A stretch of 64,000 bases of DNA from NCBI RefSeq assembly GCF_003217775.1, contig NZ_QJVJ01000004.1:434001-498000 (forward strand), given 5' to 3'. This DNA comes from Paenibacillus flagellatus. GTDB taxonomy: Bacteria > Bacillota > Bacilli > Paenibacillales > NBRC-103111. The position numbers were made by a program, and so were the translations under genes. The stretch's first letter is position 1; the number at the start of each line of letters is the position of its first letter. The notes beneath the pieces are model-generated. The model had not been told where the DNA came from. It saw only the letters and a program-made list of their open reading frames with translations, and ran no database searches. Shown here in pieces: positions 17,655 to 26,593 of this stretch.

Positions 17655-20600
17655 TTACAAGCCTCGCGTCTGCCGGTCGAACTTGAGCTTCCGCTCGATC
17701 TCGCGATAGACGCGGTCGGCGATTTTCTTGATGTCGAATTGCGGCAGCTTCTTGACCATTTCCTGCAGCTCGGCCATGTCGATGGAGGCCGCGGACGTCT
17801 CCGGAACGGCCGCGGCGGCCGGCGCATCCGTCCTTGCGGCGGCGCGCCGGAAGTCGAGCTCGGCCGGCTCGTCGGCGAGCGCGCTCGGCGCCGCCGAGGC
17901 GGCCGGCTGCTTATGCTCGAGCGCCGCCGCACCGGCGGCCGCTCCGGCTGTGCCGGCCGCGAGCGGCGGGCGGCCGTGCGCCGGCAGCGCCAAGGCGAGC
18001 GCCGCCGTCGGCGGAAGCGCCGGCCGCAGCGCGGCCAGCGGCTCGCCGCCGCCCGGCACGGCGGGCCGCCATGCGGCTGCGGCGCCCGGCACGGCGCCCG
18101 GCGGCTCGCGGCGCAGCCGCAGCGTCGCCGGCGCTGCCGCGAGCGCGGCCGCCCGCGGGGCGGCGCCGGCCGGGCGCTCCGCGCCGGGCGTGCGGACGAT
18201 GACGCTGCGCATCGTCCGGACCGTCTCGCGGAGCGTCCGCGCGAGCGACGGCCCCGCCGGTCCGGCGGGGGCCGCGACGCTTCGCGGCGCGATGCCGGCG
18301 GCGCCGATGCCTGCGCGGCCGAGGGCGCGCGAAGCGCCCTCTCCGCTTCCGCGCGCCGATCCGGCGGACAGCCGCGCAAGCTCCGTCCGGGTCCAATCGT
18401 CGCGGAAGCGGCGGTATACCGTCGCGCTTGCGCTTGCGGACGCCCACGGGCGCCCCGCCGACGCGACGTCCGCCTCGCCCGCGCGTGCCCGCGCCGGAGC
18501 GGCCGCTGCGGCAAAGGCGCCGGCGGCGCCGCCATCGCCGGCGTCGGCGTGCGCACGGCCGTCCGCGTGCGCGAACCGGACCGCCGCCGTCCGGCGGGGC
18601 GGCATCGCGTCCGCGCCCCGGCCGGCGGCCGGCGCCGGGCTTGGCGCCGCGGTCGCGAGCGCCCCGTGCGGTCGCAGGCCGTCCGCCGCGAACGGCGACG
18701 CCGCCCGCAGCGGGACGCGGCCGATCGGCCCGCGCGCCGGGACGCCCGCTTCGGGCGGCGCAGGCTCGGCCCGGCCCGCCGGGCGGCGGCGCAGGACGAC
18801 GGCCGCGGACGCTTGCCCGGCCGCTCGGGCCGGCGCTCGCGCCGCTTCCGGCTCGCCGCCGGGGTCGCCGCCCGCCGCGCGGTTCCCTTCGCGGACGGCC
18901 GAAGCGGTCGGGGCCGGGCCGGCGGACAGGCCCCGACCGCTTCGGCCAAGCCGGTGACCGAGAGCCGCCGTCGCCGGCGGCTCCTCGCCGAAGCCGGGTC
19001 GCCCGGCCGGAAACGCGCGGTCCGGCACTAGCGGCGGCTCAACTGCGAGGAATCGGCCGACCGTGCCGAGAGGCGCCCCCTCCGCGCCGAATGTCATACT
19101 CTTGGCGGCTCCGTCGGAAACGTGTTGCCGCCCCCAGCTTCTGCGAAGGAAGGACCGGGCGTTCGTCGGTCCTGGGCCCCGCATCGCTTCGGCACTACCG
19201 GCCGAAGCCCCGCGCCGATCGCCGTTCATTCCGAGTCCGTAAAGCGAGTTGCCGTCCGATCCGTTGCCGACCGGCGCCGACCGCCCCCGCACGAGCGTTG
19301 ACGCCTGCAACCCCGTGCCCGCCAGACGCGAGCTCGTCACCCTCATATTCGCATGCTCGAGCAGACGCGCGGCGAGCCTCGACACCGCCGGCGGGATGCC
19401 GCGCGCGCTCGCTTCCCACGGGCCCGCGGGCAAGCGCCCCGTTGCGTTTCCGGCCGCCGTCCGAACGCGATAGGCCCGTGCGTCGAGACGTTCCGCCGTT
19501 TCCGCGCTTCGCCGGAGCGGAGGCGGGACGACTGCGGCGTCGGGCGCCGAGTCCGCCGGAGCGTCCGCTTCTTGGCTGTACGCCCGTTTCGTCCGCCGTC
19601 CCGTCCGCGCGGCTTCGTTCGGCTCCGCTCCGGCTTCGGCGCTTATTGCCGCGCCGCGTCGGAGCGTCAGCCGAAGCGTGGCGCCGCCGTTATCGCGAGC
19701 GTCCGCCCCGCCCTCGTCCGACGCGCCGAACAAGCCCGGCGCAGCTGCGGACAGATCGAGCGCGCGCCGAAGCGCGAACGAGCGCAGCAGCTCCGACGTC
19801 TCCCGCTCCAAGGAAGGCTCCGACGAAAGCTTCGCCGCGGCTTGCCGCCCTTCCGCTCCTAGGGCAGATGAACCCTCGCGCCGTCCGTGCGCCGCCGATT
19901 CACGGCCACTCCCGGTTCGTTCGGGATTCGATACGGCCGTCTCTGGCACTCCGCCGACTGCGGCCTCGGTCCGCGCGGACCGGATCGTCGGCCTCGCCGC
20001 CGGCATCCCGGGCCGGCTTCGTACTTCGCCGGCTCTCCCCCGTCGGTTCGGGCGGGCTTCCTCGTTATTCTCCCCCTTGTCGGACGATGCCGGCGGCAGC
20101 CGGCGAACCGGCTCGGCCTGGCCGTCGGCGCGCCCCGCATAAGAAAGCCGTTCCGTCTGTCCGCCGCTCTTCGGCGCATGGCGCAGCCCCGCAGCCCGGC
20201 CACGAAACGCCGCTCCGCTCGCCGTATAAGCCCCGGTCGGGCCCGGCCGCTCGTCCGGAGCGGCTCCGGCGCGCGACAGAAGCCGCTCCGCCGCTTCCGC
20301 GTGCCTACTCCATAATGCGAGCGCTTGGCGCGTCGTCCGCTCCGGAAGCGACGCCTGCGCGCGCGGCGGCGGAAGTTCGCCGTCCGGTCCGCCGACATTC
20401 GCCGCCGCGCGTCGGACAATCGCGCCTCGTCCGCGGCCGCGCAGCAGCGGCATCCCCGTAACGGCCGGCGGAAAAGCTTCCCCGCCGTCCTCCGGCTTTT
20501 TTCGCCCGGAAGCATCCGCAGCGGCGAATCGGTCCGCCGAAGCGCCCATACGCCGCACGGACGCATTCGCCTGAGGCCGTTCGGGCGGCGCGTCCTCGCG

Positions 20601-22253
20601 GAGCGGCTCCCCCGGAGCGGCGGCCGACTGCCGCCTTACGAACGCCGTCGTCGCTTCCTCCGCGCCCGCCCGTTCCGTGCGGGCCGCCTGCATCGCCGCA
20701 TGCGGCGTACCGGCCGGCTCCGCATACCGTCCGAGCGCGAGCCGGAGCGTCTGCGGGACGTACGGCCGATGAACCAGATGCCGCGAAGCTTGGGTCACCC
20801 CTTCCGGCCGCAGCCGTATCGGCCCTACGCCTTCCGCGCCGAGCCGATGCCCTCGTTCCCGTCGGCCCGCTTCATCTCCGCTTCGCGGAGCGTGGCGAAG
20901 CGAACCCCAAAACATCCGCCGCGCGGCCCGTTCCTTCCTCTCCCGTTCTCCCGAAGCGCCGGTTGGCCCCCCGTCCCCGGAAAACGGTTCCTGATCCGGC
21001 CTTGCCGGCGCGAACGATGCGCCGAATCGCAACATCGTCCGAGCCGTTGCCGTATATGTCAGCGGGATCGGTTCCCGCGATCGAACGGACGCGCCCGCTT
21101 GCTCCCGGACCGCGTTTCCCGCTGCCCGCTGCCGCCGCCGTCCGTCTTCGCCGGAATGTCCCGCGCCGATTTCGTTGGTTGACGCCGCGCCCGCCTCGAT
21201 CGTGCGAACGGACGCGCCCGTTTGCTTGCCCTGGGTCGCCAAAAGCTCGATTCCGTGGTTCTTGCTCGCATGCGCGAACGTTTGCGCATGCGGATCGACG
21301 ATGCTGTTCAGAAAAGTCCGGTTGCGGATAAAGGGCGTCCGGTACCGGTTGCGATGAATCAACAGCCGTTGTTGCCCCGGCGCGTTCCCGCTCCCGAAAC
21401 TCGCTTGACTCGTTCCGTCTTCGCGGCTTCCCGCCCATCCGTCTCCGTAAACCGGGTAACGGACCGGCTTCAACCGGACGACCGCTGCGGATACGGGACG
21501 GTTTGTTTCGTCCGATCGGGTCCCGCCGATTCCGGTATCGTCGGCTTTCGCCGCGTCTGCCTGGCGCCCTCCCGTTTCGCGCTTCCCTCGCCGTCGTCCC
21601 GGCTTTCCGTCCGCCGGCTTCGATCCGCCCGACTCCGGGGCGCCCGCTCCCGCACTCGCTCCGGCTTCGCTTTCTTCGATGGCCTGTTTATTCGGCCTCG
21701 TCTTCGGTTCCGGCTCCCGTTCCTTCCCGGCGCCCCGCTTTCGCCGCCCGCGTCCGCCTTCGGACCCGTTGTCCGCCGCGCGCTTCCCGCCATCGGCCGA
21801 ATCCGGTTTCCCGGCGGCCGCCTTCGCATCCGGAGGAGCATCCGTCCGATTGTCCGAGCGGGTGCCCGGGCCGGCAAGCTGCCGCTCCGTCACGACGCGT
21901 TCGGTCAGCCGGACCGTTTCGCGAACCGCAATTCGTTCCGGCGGCGTTGCGGCCATCGCCTGCTGCAGCTGCTGCAGCCGGGTCAGCCATTGCACCGTCA
22001 TGACGTCGCCGCCTTTGCCGCCGCGCATCGCTTGCGCGACCAGCTCGCGCTGAAGCTTGAATACGAGCGACAGACGACCCCAGCGGCCGTCGCGCGTAAA
22101 GCCGTACTTGCCCATGATGTCCGCGGCGAACCGTCCCGCCTCCATCGCCGCACGTCCGGCCGACGCCGAGCCGCCGCTGCGGATCGAGACGGGTAGCGGC
22201 GCCTGACGATCCAAACGTCGGATTCGCGCTCGATCTTGTTTTCGGGAAGCCAT
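17655..22253 (-). CDS. 1532-residue low-complexity protein in the tape-measure position
   Basis: A single intact frame with GGAGG eight bases before ATG 22253. Only the ends look ordered: residues about 35-115 (AGRFAADIMGKYGFTRDGRW, then a helix ending QWLTRLQQLQQAMA) and the last 45 residues (MAELQEMVKKLPQFDIKKIA plus a basic amphipathic helix ending RQTRGL). The 1350 residues between are rich in Ala, Arg, Gly, Pro and Glu with no transmembrane helix, no long heptad pattern and no enzyme motif. The last third is extremely GC-rich. Synteny with P2 (sheath, tube, E/E', T, then U/D) and its size make a tape measure the leading call, but classical tape measures are helical. Alternatives are a scaffold or a cargo-retaining protein. 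Long opposite-strand frames here are composition artefacts. Confidence 0.7.
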   Translation of the reverse strand: MASRKQDRARIRRLDRQAPLPVSIRSGGSASAGRAAMEAGRFAADIMGKYGFTRDGRWGRLSLVFKLQRELVAQAMRGGKGGDVMTVQWLTRLQQLQQAMAATPPERIAVRETVRLTERVVTERQLAGPGTRSDNRTDAPPDAKAAAGKPDSADGGKRAADNGSEGGRGRRKRGAGKEREPEPKTRPNKQAIEESEAGASAGAGAPESGGSKPADGKPGRRRGKRETGGRQADAAKADDTGIGGTRSDETNRPVSAAVVRLKPVRYPVYGDGWAGSREDGTSQASFGSGNAPGQQRLLIHRNRYRTPFIRNRTFLNSIVDPHAQTFAHASKNHGIELLATQGKQTGASVRTIEAGAASTNEIGAGHSGEDGRRRQRAAGNAVREQAGASVRSREPIPLTYTATARTMLRFGASFAPARPDQEPFSGDGGPTGASGERERKERAARRMFWGSLRHAPRSGDEAGRRERGHRLGAEGVGPIRLRPEGVTQASRHLVHRPYVPQTLRLALGRYAEPAGTPHAAMQAARTERAGAEEATTAFVRRQSAAAPGEPLREDAPPERPQANASVRRMGASADRFAAADASGRKKPEDGGEAFPPAVTGMPLLRGRGRGAIVRRAAANVGGPDGELPPPRAQASLPERTTRQALALWSRHAEAAERLLSRAGAAPDERPGPTGAYTASGAAFRGRAAGLRHAPKSGGQTERLSYAGRADGQAEPVRRLPPASSDKGENNEEARPNRRGRAGEVRSRPGMPAARPTIRSARTEAAVGGVPETAVSNPERTGSGRESAAHGRREGSSALGAEGRQAAAKLSSEPSLERETSELLRSFALRRALDLSAAAPGLFGASDEGGADARDNGGATLRLTLRRGAAISAEAGAEPNEAARTGRRTKRAYSQEADAPADSAPDAAVVPPPLRRSAETAERLDARAYRVRTAAGNATGRLPAGPWEASARGIPPAVSRLAARLLEHANMRVTSSRLAGTGLQASTLVRGRSAPVGNGSDGNSLYGLGMNGDRRGASAGSAEAMRGPGPTNARSFLRRSWGRQHVSDGAAKSMTFGAEGAPLGTVGRFLAVEPPLVPDRAFPAGRPGFGEEPPATAALGHRLGRSGRGLSAGPAPTASAVREGNRAAGGDPGGEPEAARAPARAAGQASAAVVLRRRPAGRAEPAPPEAGVPARGPIGRVPLRAASPFAADGLRPHGALATAAPSPAPAAGRGADAMPPRRTAAVRFAHADGRAHADAGDGGAAGAFAAAAAPARARAGEADVASAGRPWASASASATVYRRFRDDWTRTELARLSAGSARGSGEGASRALGRAGIGAAGIAPRSVAAPAGPAGPSLARTLRETVRTMRSVIVRTPGAERPAGAAPRAAALAAAPATLRLRREPPGAVPGAAAAWRPAVPGGGEPLAALRPALPPTAALALALPAHGRPPLAAGTAGAAAGAAALEHKQPAASAAPSALADEPAELDFRRAAARTDAPAAAAVPETSAASIDMAELQEMVKKLPQFDIKKIADRVYREIERKLKFDRQTRGL

Positions 22254-22284
22254 GTCGAATCCCTCCGCCTTGCCGCTACTTGCT

Positions 22285-22740
22285 CTACTTGCTGAATATC
22301 GCCTTCAAGCCGTTGTGGACGATCTCGACCGATTCCACCGCCACGTTGCCGCCCGTCGCGTTCAGGTCGGGGCCGTGCCACTTGACGGGGAACGCCTCGA
22401 AGAAGTTCCACCGGCATATTTCTTTCCCCGCGTGGTTGTACAGGATGACCGCACCGTTTTTGCGCTTGATTTTGCCCGCGGCCACTCCGTCGTACCAGTC
22501 CCACAGCTCGCTCGACGAGGTCATTCCCCGCTTGAGCACGATGCGCGGGTATTTCGTCTGCTTCGGCAAATAATGGATGTGCGTGTTCAGTCCGCCTTCG
22601 GCGAATTCCATCACTTCGGTTTCGGACTGGATGCCCGTCACCTCGGAAAATCCGGCCACCAGCAGCCCGTCCAGCTCCACCTTGAAGCGGAAAGCGCCGC
22701 TTACGTCGTTGGTCCGTTGCACGGTCACCGGATCGATCAC
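22285..22740 (-). CDS. Second inner-tube-like protein (Afp5-type)
   Basis: A 151-residue member of the T4-tube-like phage tail family (TIGR02241): AFRFKVELDGLLVAGFSEVT, VLKRGMTSSSELWDWYDGV, and a late VAVESVEIVHNGL strand. It starts at GTG 22740, overlapping the TGA of the E'-like frame (GTGA). It differs from the main tube gene at 23398-23832 in the loop after strand two and in its C-terminus. In Afp, extra tube paralogues form the distal, baseplate-contacting rings; this gene's place next to the LysM side of the operon fits that role. Confidence 0.9.
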   Translation of the reverse strand: MIDPVTVQRTNDVSGAFRFKVELDGLLVAGFSEVTGIQSETEVMEFAEGGLNTHIHYLPKQTKYPRIVLKRGMTSSSELWDWYDGVAAGKIKRKNGAVILYNHAGKEICRWNFFEAFPVKWHGPDLNATGGNVAVESVEIVHNGLKAIFSK

Positions 22741-22964
22741 CTCTTGTTAAAGACGTCGAACGGATTGTTCGGCTTTTCTTTGCCGTCGTCGTTCAAATTG
22801 CGGTTGATTTTCGATATTTCCTCGCACCAGCGGCGGCGCTCCCGATGCTCCATCGACATGATCTGCTCGTGGGGCCAATGGAAGTAATACGCGATAAAGC
22901 TGGCCTCCTCGTAAATTTTGTCGATGGGATATCCGGTTATGCCCCCGCCGTCTCGTCCAAAAAA
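22737..22964 (-). CDS. DUF6760 / P2 E'-like extension, read by -1 frameshift
   Basis: About 75 codons lie in the -1 frame relative to the upstream chaperone gene. The product reads TGYPIDKIYEEASFIAYYFH and WPHEQIMSMEHRERRRWCEE, matching DUF6760 of eCIS loci and the FHWP-M-E-W core of the phage P2 GpE family. No ATG, GTG or TTG precedes the conserved part except an ATG at 23003, deep inside the upstream gene, with a moderate AAGGTG site. The frame joins the chaperone exactly at the T-TTT-TTG heptamer, so the likely product is a 192-residue fusion: 117 chaperone residues plus this part. The TGA overlaps the GTG of the next tube gene. Role by analogy: tail-assembly chaperone that loads the tape measure. 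Confidence 0.8.
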   Translation of the reverse strand, partial: FFGRDGGGITGYPIDKIYEEASFIAYYFHWPHEQIMSMEHRERRRWCEEISKINRNLNDDGKEKPNNPFDVFNKR

Positions 22965-23314
22965 GACACGTCCACGCTGAACTCGTGCTCGCATTTCGGG
23001 CATACGCAGTGCACCTTCGGCACTTCCGCTTCATTGATCGTGCGGTACAAATTTTGCAGGTAAGCGAGATCCGCCGTGAACATCCGTTCGATGACGCGGG
23101 TGTCGATGGCGCGCAAATCGCCCAGCTTGATGATGACGCGGGCCAGCAGGATGATGCTCAGGTAGCCCGGATTTTGCTGTACCCGCTGGTCGCGCATCGG
23201 CAAAATTTCGTCGGCCGCCGTCGCCAGCCGCATGACGCCGCGCCGGTGAAGCGTGCCGCTTTCGTCCACGTAACCCCGGGGAAGCTCGAATTCGTATTCG
23301 GTCTGAAATGCCAT
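22937..23314 (-). CDS. Tail-assembly chaperone (P2 gpE / Mu gp41-like)
   Basis: A 125-residue protein with AGGAGG eight bases before the ATG. It opens FELPRGYVDESGTLHRRGVM, the typical beginning of phage tail-assembly chaperones of the gpE/gp41/gp14 family, followed by a helical core (LSIILLARVIIKLGDLRAID). The C-terminal 25 residues hold a zinc-ribbon-like pair (HCVCPKCEHEF). Such chaperones coat the tape measure before tube polymerisation. It lies between the main tube gene and the E'-like frame, with the same order as P2 FI-FII-E-T. The -1 slip site is at codons 118-119, so most ribosomes should make this short form and a fraction the fusion. Confidence 0.85.
   Translation of the reverse strand: MAFQTEYEFELPRGYVDESGTLHRRGVMRLATAADEILPMRDQRVQQNPGYLSIILLARVIIKLGDLRAIDTRVIERMFTADLAYLQNLYRTINEAEVPKVHCVCPKCEHEFSVDVSFLDETAGA
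22958..22964 (-). promoter_or_regulatory. T-TTT-TTG slippery heptamer for -1 frameshifting
   Basis: On the minus strand the chaperone codons read TCT-TTT-TTG-GAC. The heptamer T-TTT-TTG fits X-XXY-YYZ exactly in phase, with the chaperone stop 19 bases downstream. After a -1 slip the ribosome enters the E'-like frame (TTT-TTT-GGA). No strong downstream stem was recognised; a G-rich stretch follows within 15 bases. Confidence 0.8.
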
Positions 23315-23397
23315 GTTCTTGTCCTCCTAAGGTTCATCCGGGTGCGGACGGCGAGGGAACGCCGAACGCGATCGGCGCCCCGCCGCCACCGCCGCCT

Positions 23398-23832
23398 TTA
23401 TTTCGTGCGGGTCATGCCTTCGTGGGCGAGCTCCAAGTTTTCGATCGCCACTTCGTTGCCGGAGCCGTTGAAGTTCGGCGCCGTATATTTGGACGGCCAC
23501 GCCTCGATCACTTGCCACGTCGCCACGTCCTGGCCTTCCTCGTCGATCGCGATGATCGTCACCGTCTTGCGCGAAATTTTCCCCTGAATCGACTCGGCCA
23601 TCCAGTTGTACATGTCGAGCGAGTCGGTGACGCCCCACTTCAGCGTAATGTTGCCGTATTTCGCGAGCCCCGGCAGCTTGCGGGGCGTAATCGCCTGGTT
23701 CCCCTCCCGGTATTCGATTACGGACAAACTGGCGTCGAAGCCGGACACCTCGCTGAAGCCGGCTTGCTGAATGCCTTCCACTTCGATACGGAACCTAAAA
23801 TTGCGGTACGGATCTTTGCGTTCGCCTGCCAT
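23398..23832 (-). CDS. Main inner tube protein (Afp1-like)
   Basis: A 144-residue T4-tube-like protein: YRNFRFRIEVEGIQQAGFSE, VIEYREGNQAITPRKLPGL, and the late strand EVAIENLELAHEGM. It starts at ATG with GGGGAAGGGG upstream, a strong ribosome binding site consistent with the high copy number of tube subunits. It follows the sheath gene after 75 bases, the universal sheath-tube order. The loop motif RKLPGL between strands is typical of the tube-forming paralogue. Confidence 0.93.
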   Translation of the reverse strand: MAGERKDPYRNFRFRIEVEGIQQAGFSEVSGFDASLSVIEYREGNQAITPRKLPGLAKYGNITLKWGVTDSLDMYNWMAESIQGKISRKTVTIIAIDEEGQDVATWQVIEAWPSKYTAPNFNGSGNEVAIENLELAHEGMTRTK

Positions 23833-23906
23833 ACTATACCCCTTCCCCTGACATTAGGTTGATAGCGGATCTAGATTTGCGTCTTGCGCCGCGCCGAAGC
23901 GAGCGA

Positions 23907-25655
23907 TTATTCTTCTCTCGTCTTCTGCGTAATCCGGAAGATGACAAATTCCGCCGGCTTCACCGGCGCCACGCCGATCACGCAAATGAGCCGTCCGTTG
24001 TCGATATCGTCCTGCGTCATCGTGCTGCGACCGATATTGATGTAGAACGCCTCGTTCGGACTGGCGCCCACGAGCGCCCCGTCTCTCCATACCCGTGTCA
24101 GGAAGGCGTCGATCGTGCGCTGCACGCGGGCCCACAGCTGTTCGTCGTTCGGCTCGAAGACGACCCAGTTCGTCCCGTTGCGGATCGATTCCTCCAGGAA
24201 AATGAACAGGCGGCGTACGTTGATATATTTCCAAAGCCCGTTGGACGAGCAGGTGCGCGCGCCCCATACGCGGATGCCTTGGCCGGCGAATTGGCGGATC
24301 AGATTGACCCCTTGCGGATTGAGGATGTCCTGCTCGCCTTTGTTGTACTGGCAGTCGAGGCCGACGACGCCGCGCACGACTTCGTTCGCGGGCGCTTTAT
24401 GGACGCCGCGCGAATTGTCGGAGCGGGCGTAGATGCCGGCCATGGAGCCGGAAGGCGGTATGTAGATGTTGCGTTTGTCGAGCGGGTCGAACACTTGCAG
24501 CCACGGGTTGTACATGGCGGCGTATTGGCTGTCGAAAATGTTGCGGTGCGTCATGACGTCCGCCACTTTCGTCTTGTCGCGAGGAATGTCAAGGATGGCG
24601 AAGCGGCTTCCCAAATTTTCGCAATGCGCGACGAGGGCGAGCTGGACGTTCGGGTCGGTGACGCCCGGCACGGCCATGATGCTGACGAAATCGTTGTCGA
24701 TGAACGCCTGTATGCCCGTGCGCTTGCCCGGTCCGCGGTCTTGACCCATAAAGTCGGACGCCGCCAAGTTGGCGACGGAACCGTCGCTTCCGCCGGATAG
24801 CGCGATTTGGAATTTGCCGGCCGATTCGTTTAAACCGGAGATGACTTCGAAGGGAGCGACGGCGCCGAAATTGCCGCCCGATACGTCCTGGACGACGACG
24901 ATGTTGGAGCGCGCCATCACTTTCTCGATATGGTTCGCCGCGGCCACGTTCAGCGACATTTTCTCGAACGTTTCCGCTTCGTCCCCATAATAGACGTGGA
25001 AGGTGAATTCGCAGGTGGTCAGTACTTTCGCCGGCAGCAGGTTGGCGTCGATCACGTCTTCTCCGCCTTCGAGCGCCGACTCCAGCTCGATGATGTTGTC
25101 TTGCGAGGATACGATTTTGTTATACTGCTTTTGGCCGTTCGCCTCGAAAGCGACGACGTCGCCTACGTTGAAGCCGGCGTTGCTTTTCACACGGTATTGC
25201 TTCGATTCGGAGGCGTCGCCCAAAATTTCGTAAATTTGCGTTTTCGCCTTGCTCGACGGGACGACCGCGATGCGTACCTGATTGCCCCAGGCGCCCGGGT
25301 TTTTGGAGCGGATGTTCAAGACCGCCGCTTCCTTATTCGTCTCGGCTTGGTTGCCGGCCGGCTTCGCGTCGGAAGGCGCTACGCGCATAATGAAAGCGCG
25401 GGAGCCGCCGTTCAGGAAAAAATGCTCGACCGCGTAAGCGAGATATCGGTATTCGCCGAACGCGTTTTCCGACAAGTAGCCGCCGAAAATGCGGTTAAAA
25501 TCGGCCACGCTCGTGACGAGCTGGGGTAATCCCTCGATCTCCCCCCGCTGCGCCAGCCCGATAAATCCGGCCGTACTCGTGCTTGCCCCTTCCAGCGGTT
25601 GGGCGCCGCTGTCAAACTCCTCCACATACACCCCTGGCGATAAATACTCAGCCAT
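23907..25655 (-). CDS. Contractile sheath protein
   Basis: A 582-residue sheath subunit. The N-terminus MAEYLSPGVYVEEFDSG and SVADFNRIFGGY are the classic opening of phage and eCIS sheaths; the C-terminal fold includes GVNLIRQFAGQGIRVWGART, then FIFLEESIRNGTNWVVFEPN, and ends with PVKPAEFVIFRITQK. These two ends make the intersubunit mesh. Only one sheath gene is present, whereas Afp has three. It is preceded by a 122-base gap with a small hairpin, the largest gap in the operon. The start site has only a weak GGGAAAC sequence; AAAGGAG lies about 65 bases further upstream. Confidence 0.95.
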   Translation of the reverse strand: MAEYLSPGVYVEEFDSGAQPLEGASTSTAGFIGLAQRGEIEGLPQLVTSVADFNRIFGGYLSENAFGEYRYLAYAVEHFFLNGGSRAFIMRVAPSDAKPAGNQAETNKEAAVLNIRSKNPGAWGNQVRIAVVPSSKAKTQIYEILGDASESKQYRVKSNAGFNVGDVVAFEANGQKQYNKIVSSQDNIIELESALEGGEDVIDANLLPAKVLTTCEFTFHVYYGDEAETFEKMSLNVAAANHIEKVMARSNIVVVQDVSGGNFGAVAPFEVISGLNESAGKFQIALSGGSDGSVANLAASDFMGQDRGPGKRTGIQAFIDNDFVSIMAVPGVTDPNVQLALVAHCENLGSRFAILDIPRDKTKVADVMTHRNIFDSQYAAMYNPWLQVFDPLDKRNIYIPPSGSMAGIYARSDNSRGVHKAPANEVVRGVVGLDCQYNKGEQDILNPQGVNLIRQFAGQGIRVWGARTCSSNGLWKYINVRRLFIFLEESIRNGTNWVVFEPNDEQLWARVQRTIDAFLTRVWRDGALVGASPNEAFYINIGRSTMTQDDIDNGRLICVIGVAPVKPAEFVIFRITQKTREE

Positions 25656-25753
25656 TGTTTCCCGGTCGCGTTTGCCGCTTCGGCTTCTTGGCGAAGCCGT
25701 TCGTGCCGCAAACCCGTACCAGTTCTCTCCTTTCAGCTTGGGTTTTTAGTATG

Positions 25754-25773
25754 CAAAATGGATTGGGATCCAT
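25754..25773 (-). terminator. Small hairpin upstream of the sheath gene, possibly leaky
   Basis: On the minus strand ATGGAT-CCCA-ATCCAT is followed by TTT. The stem is short, so it is at most a weak terminator or a processing site separating the first two genes from the highly expressed sheath and tube genes. Confidence 0.3.
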
Positions 25774-25777
25774 CCTA

Positions 25778-26581
25778 CTACACGATCCACGTACCGATAT
25801 TCGTCGTGGCGCCTTCCGTCACGACGATTTCCTTCGCGGCGGTCTTTCCTTCGCCGCCCGGAATGTCCAAGCTGATCCGCAGCGGGTATGCGGACGTCCT
25901 CCCGCCGGCTATCGCCACCGCCAGCTCGCCCCGTTCCGTCGTCCGGGCCCGGTATACCGGATACACGAGCGATCCTCTCGCATAGGCGGAGGAAAGCGGA
26001 ATATCGAGCCGGAATCGCTTCCGGTGCTCGATCGCCCCGCTCACGACAACCCGCTCGCGTCCTTGCTTCGCGGCGCGGCCCGCCAGCTCCAGCGCATCTC
26101 TCGGGTCGATCCGCCCGATCAGCGACGCGATCGAGATTTCGTCGCTTCCTTTGCCCGCCTTCTCGTCGGCGACCCGTCCGACGGCGCACTCCTCGGAAAG
26201 CGGCGTCGCGGTCGCTTCCGCTCCTCCGATCGGGCGTCCCGCGGAATCGGTCACCATCGCGCGGACGAGCGTATCGTTCGGGCGGAACGGGTACGACGGA
26301 AGCGGAACGAGAGGAAAATGGACGATTTCGTTCGCGTTACCCACCGAAACGTCCAGCGTCTCGCGAAAGTAATAAGTGGAGGCGACGGCGAGCTTGTAAT
26401 CGCCCGGCTCCAAATCGTTGAATACGTATGTACCGTCCGGCTTGCCGATCGGCTTTCTCGGAAATCCGAGCAAGCGGACCTCGATGTTTCGGTCCGTCGG
26501 CGGACCGGAGCCGAAGCCGTCGCGCAGCCATACGACGAGCGACACTCTCGTCCGCATCCGGACGATCCGCAGCTGTTCCAT
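25778..26581 (-). CDS. Carboxypeptidase-regulatory-like domain protein
   Basis: A 267-residue protein. Residues about 15-95 contain RNIEVRLLGF, then KPDGTYVFNDLEPGDYKLAV, the beta-sandwich of carboxypeptidase-regulatory-like (transthyretin/CNA_B-like) domains. A second region with the same design (AMVTDSAGRPIGGAEATATP) begins near residue 108. There is no signal peptide or transmembrane helix. It lies between the terminator-like gene and the sheath gene, where several Gram-positive eCIS loci keep a similar sandwich protein. A decoration or cap role is plausible but unproven. Confidence 0.75.
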   Translation of the reverse strand: MEQLRIVRMRTRVSLVVWLRDGFGSGPPTDRNIEVRLLGFPRKPIGKPDGTYVFNDLEPGDYKLAVASTYYFRETLDVSVGNANEIVHFPLVPLPSYPFRPNDTLVRAMVTDSAGRPIGGAEATATPLSEECAVGRVADEKAGKGSDEISIASLIGRIDPRDALELAGRAAKQGRERVVVSGAIEHRKRFRLDIPLSSAYARGSLVYPVYRARTTERGELAVAIAGGRTSAYPLRISLDIPGGEGKTAAKEIVVTEGATTNIGTWIV

Positions 26582-26593
26582 ATCGGTCTCCCC

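Noticed and set aside
18428-20461. Long plus-strand frame of about 680 codons inside the low-complexity gene
   Set aside because: Arg/Pro/Ser-rich translation, no ribosome binding site, and it is fully covered by the intact minus-strand gene; long antisense frames are expected at such GC content.
22737-23003. Independent small gene starting at ATG 23003
   Set aside because: It would begin with about 21 residues of out-of-frame chaperone sequence; the T-TTT-TTG heptamer explains the frame better. Not fully excluded.
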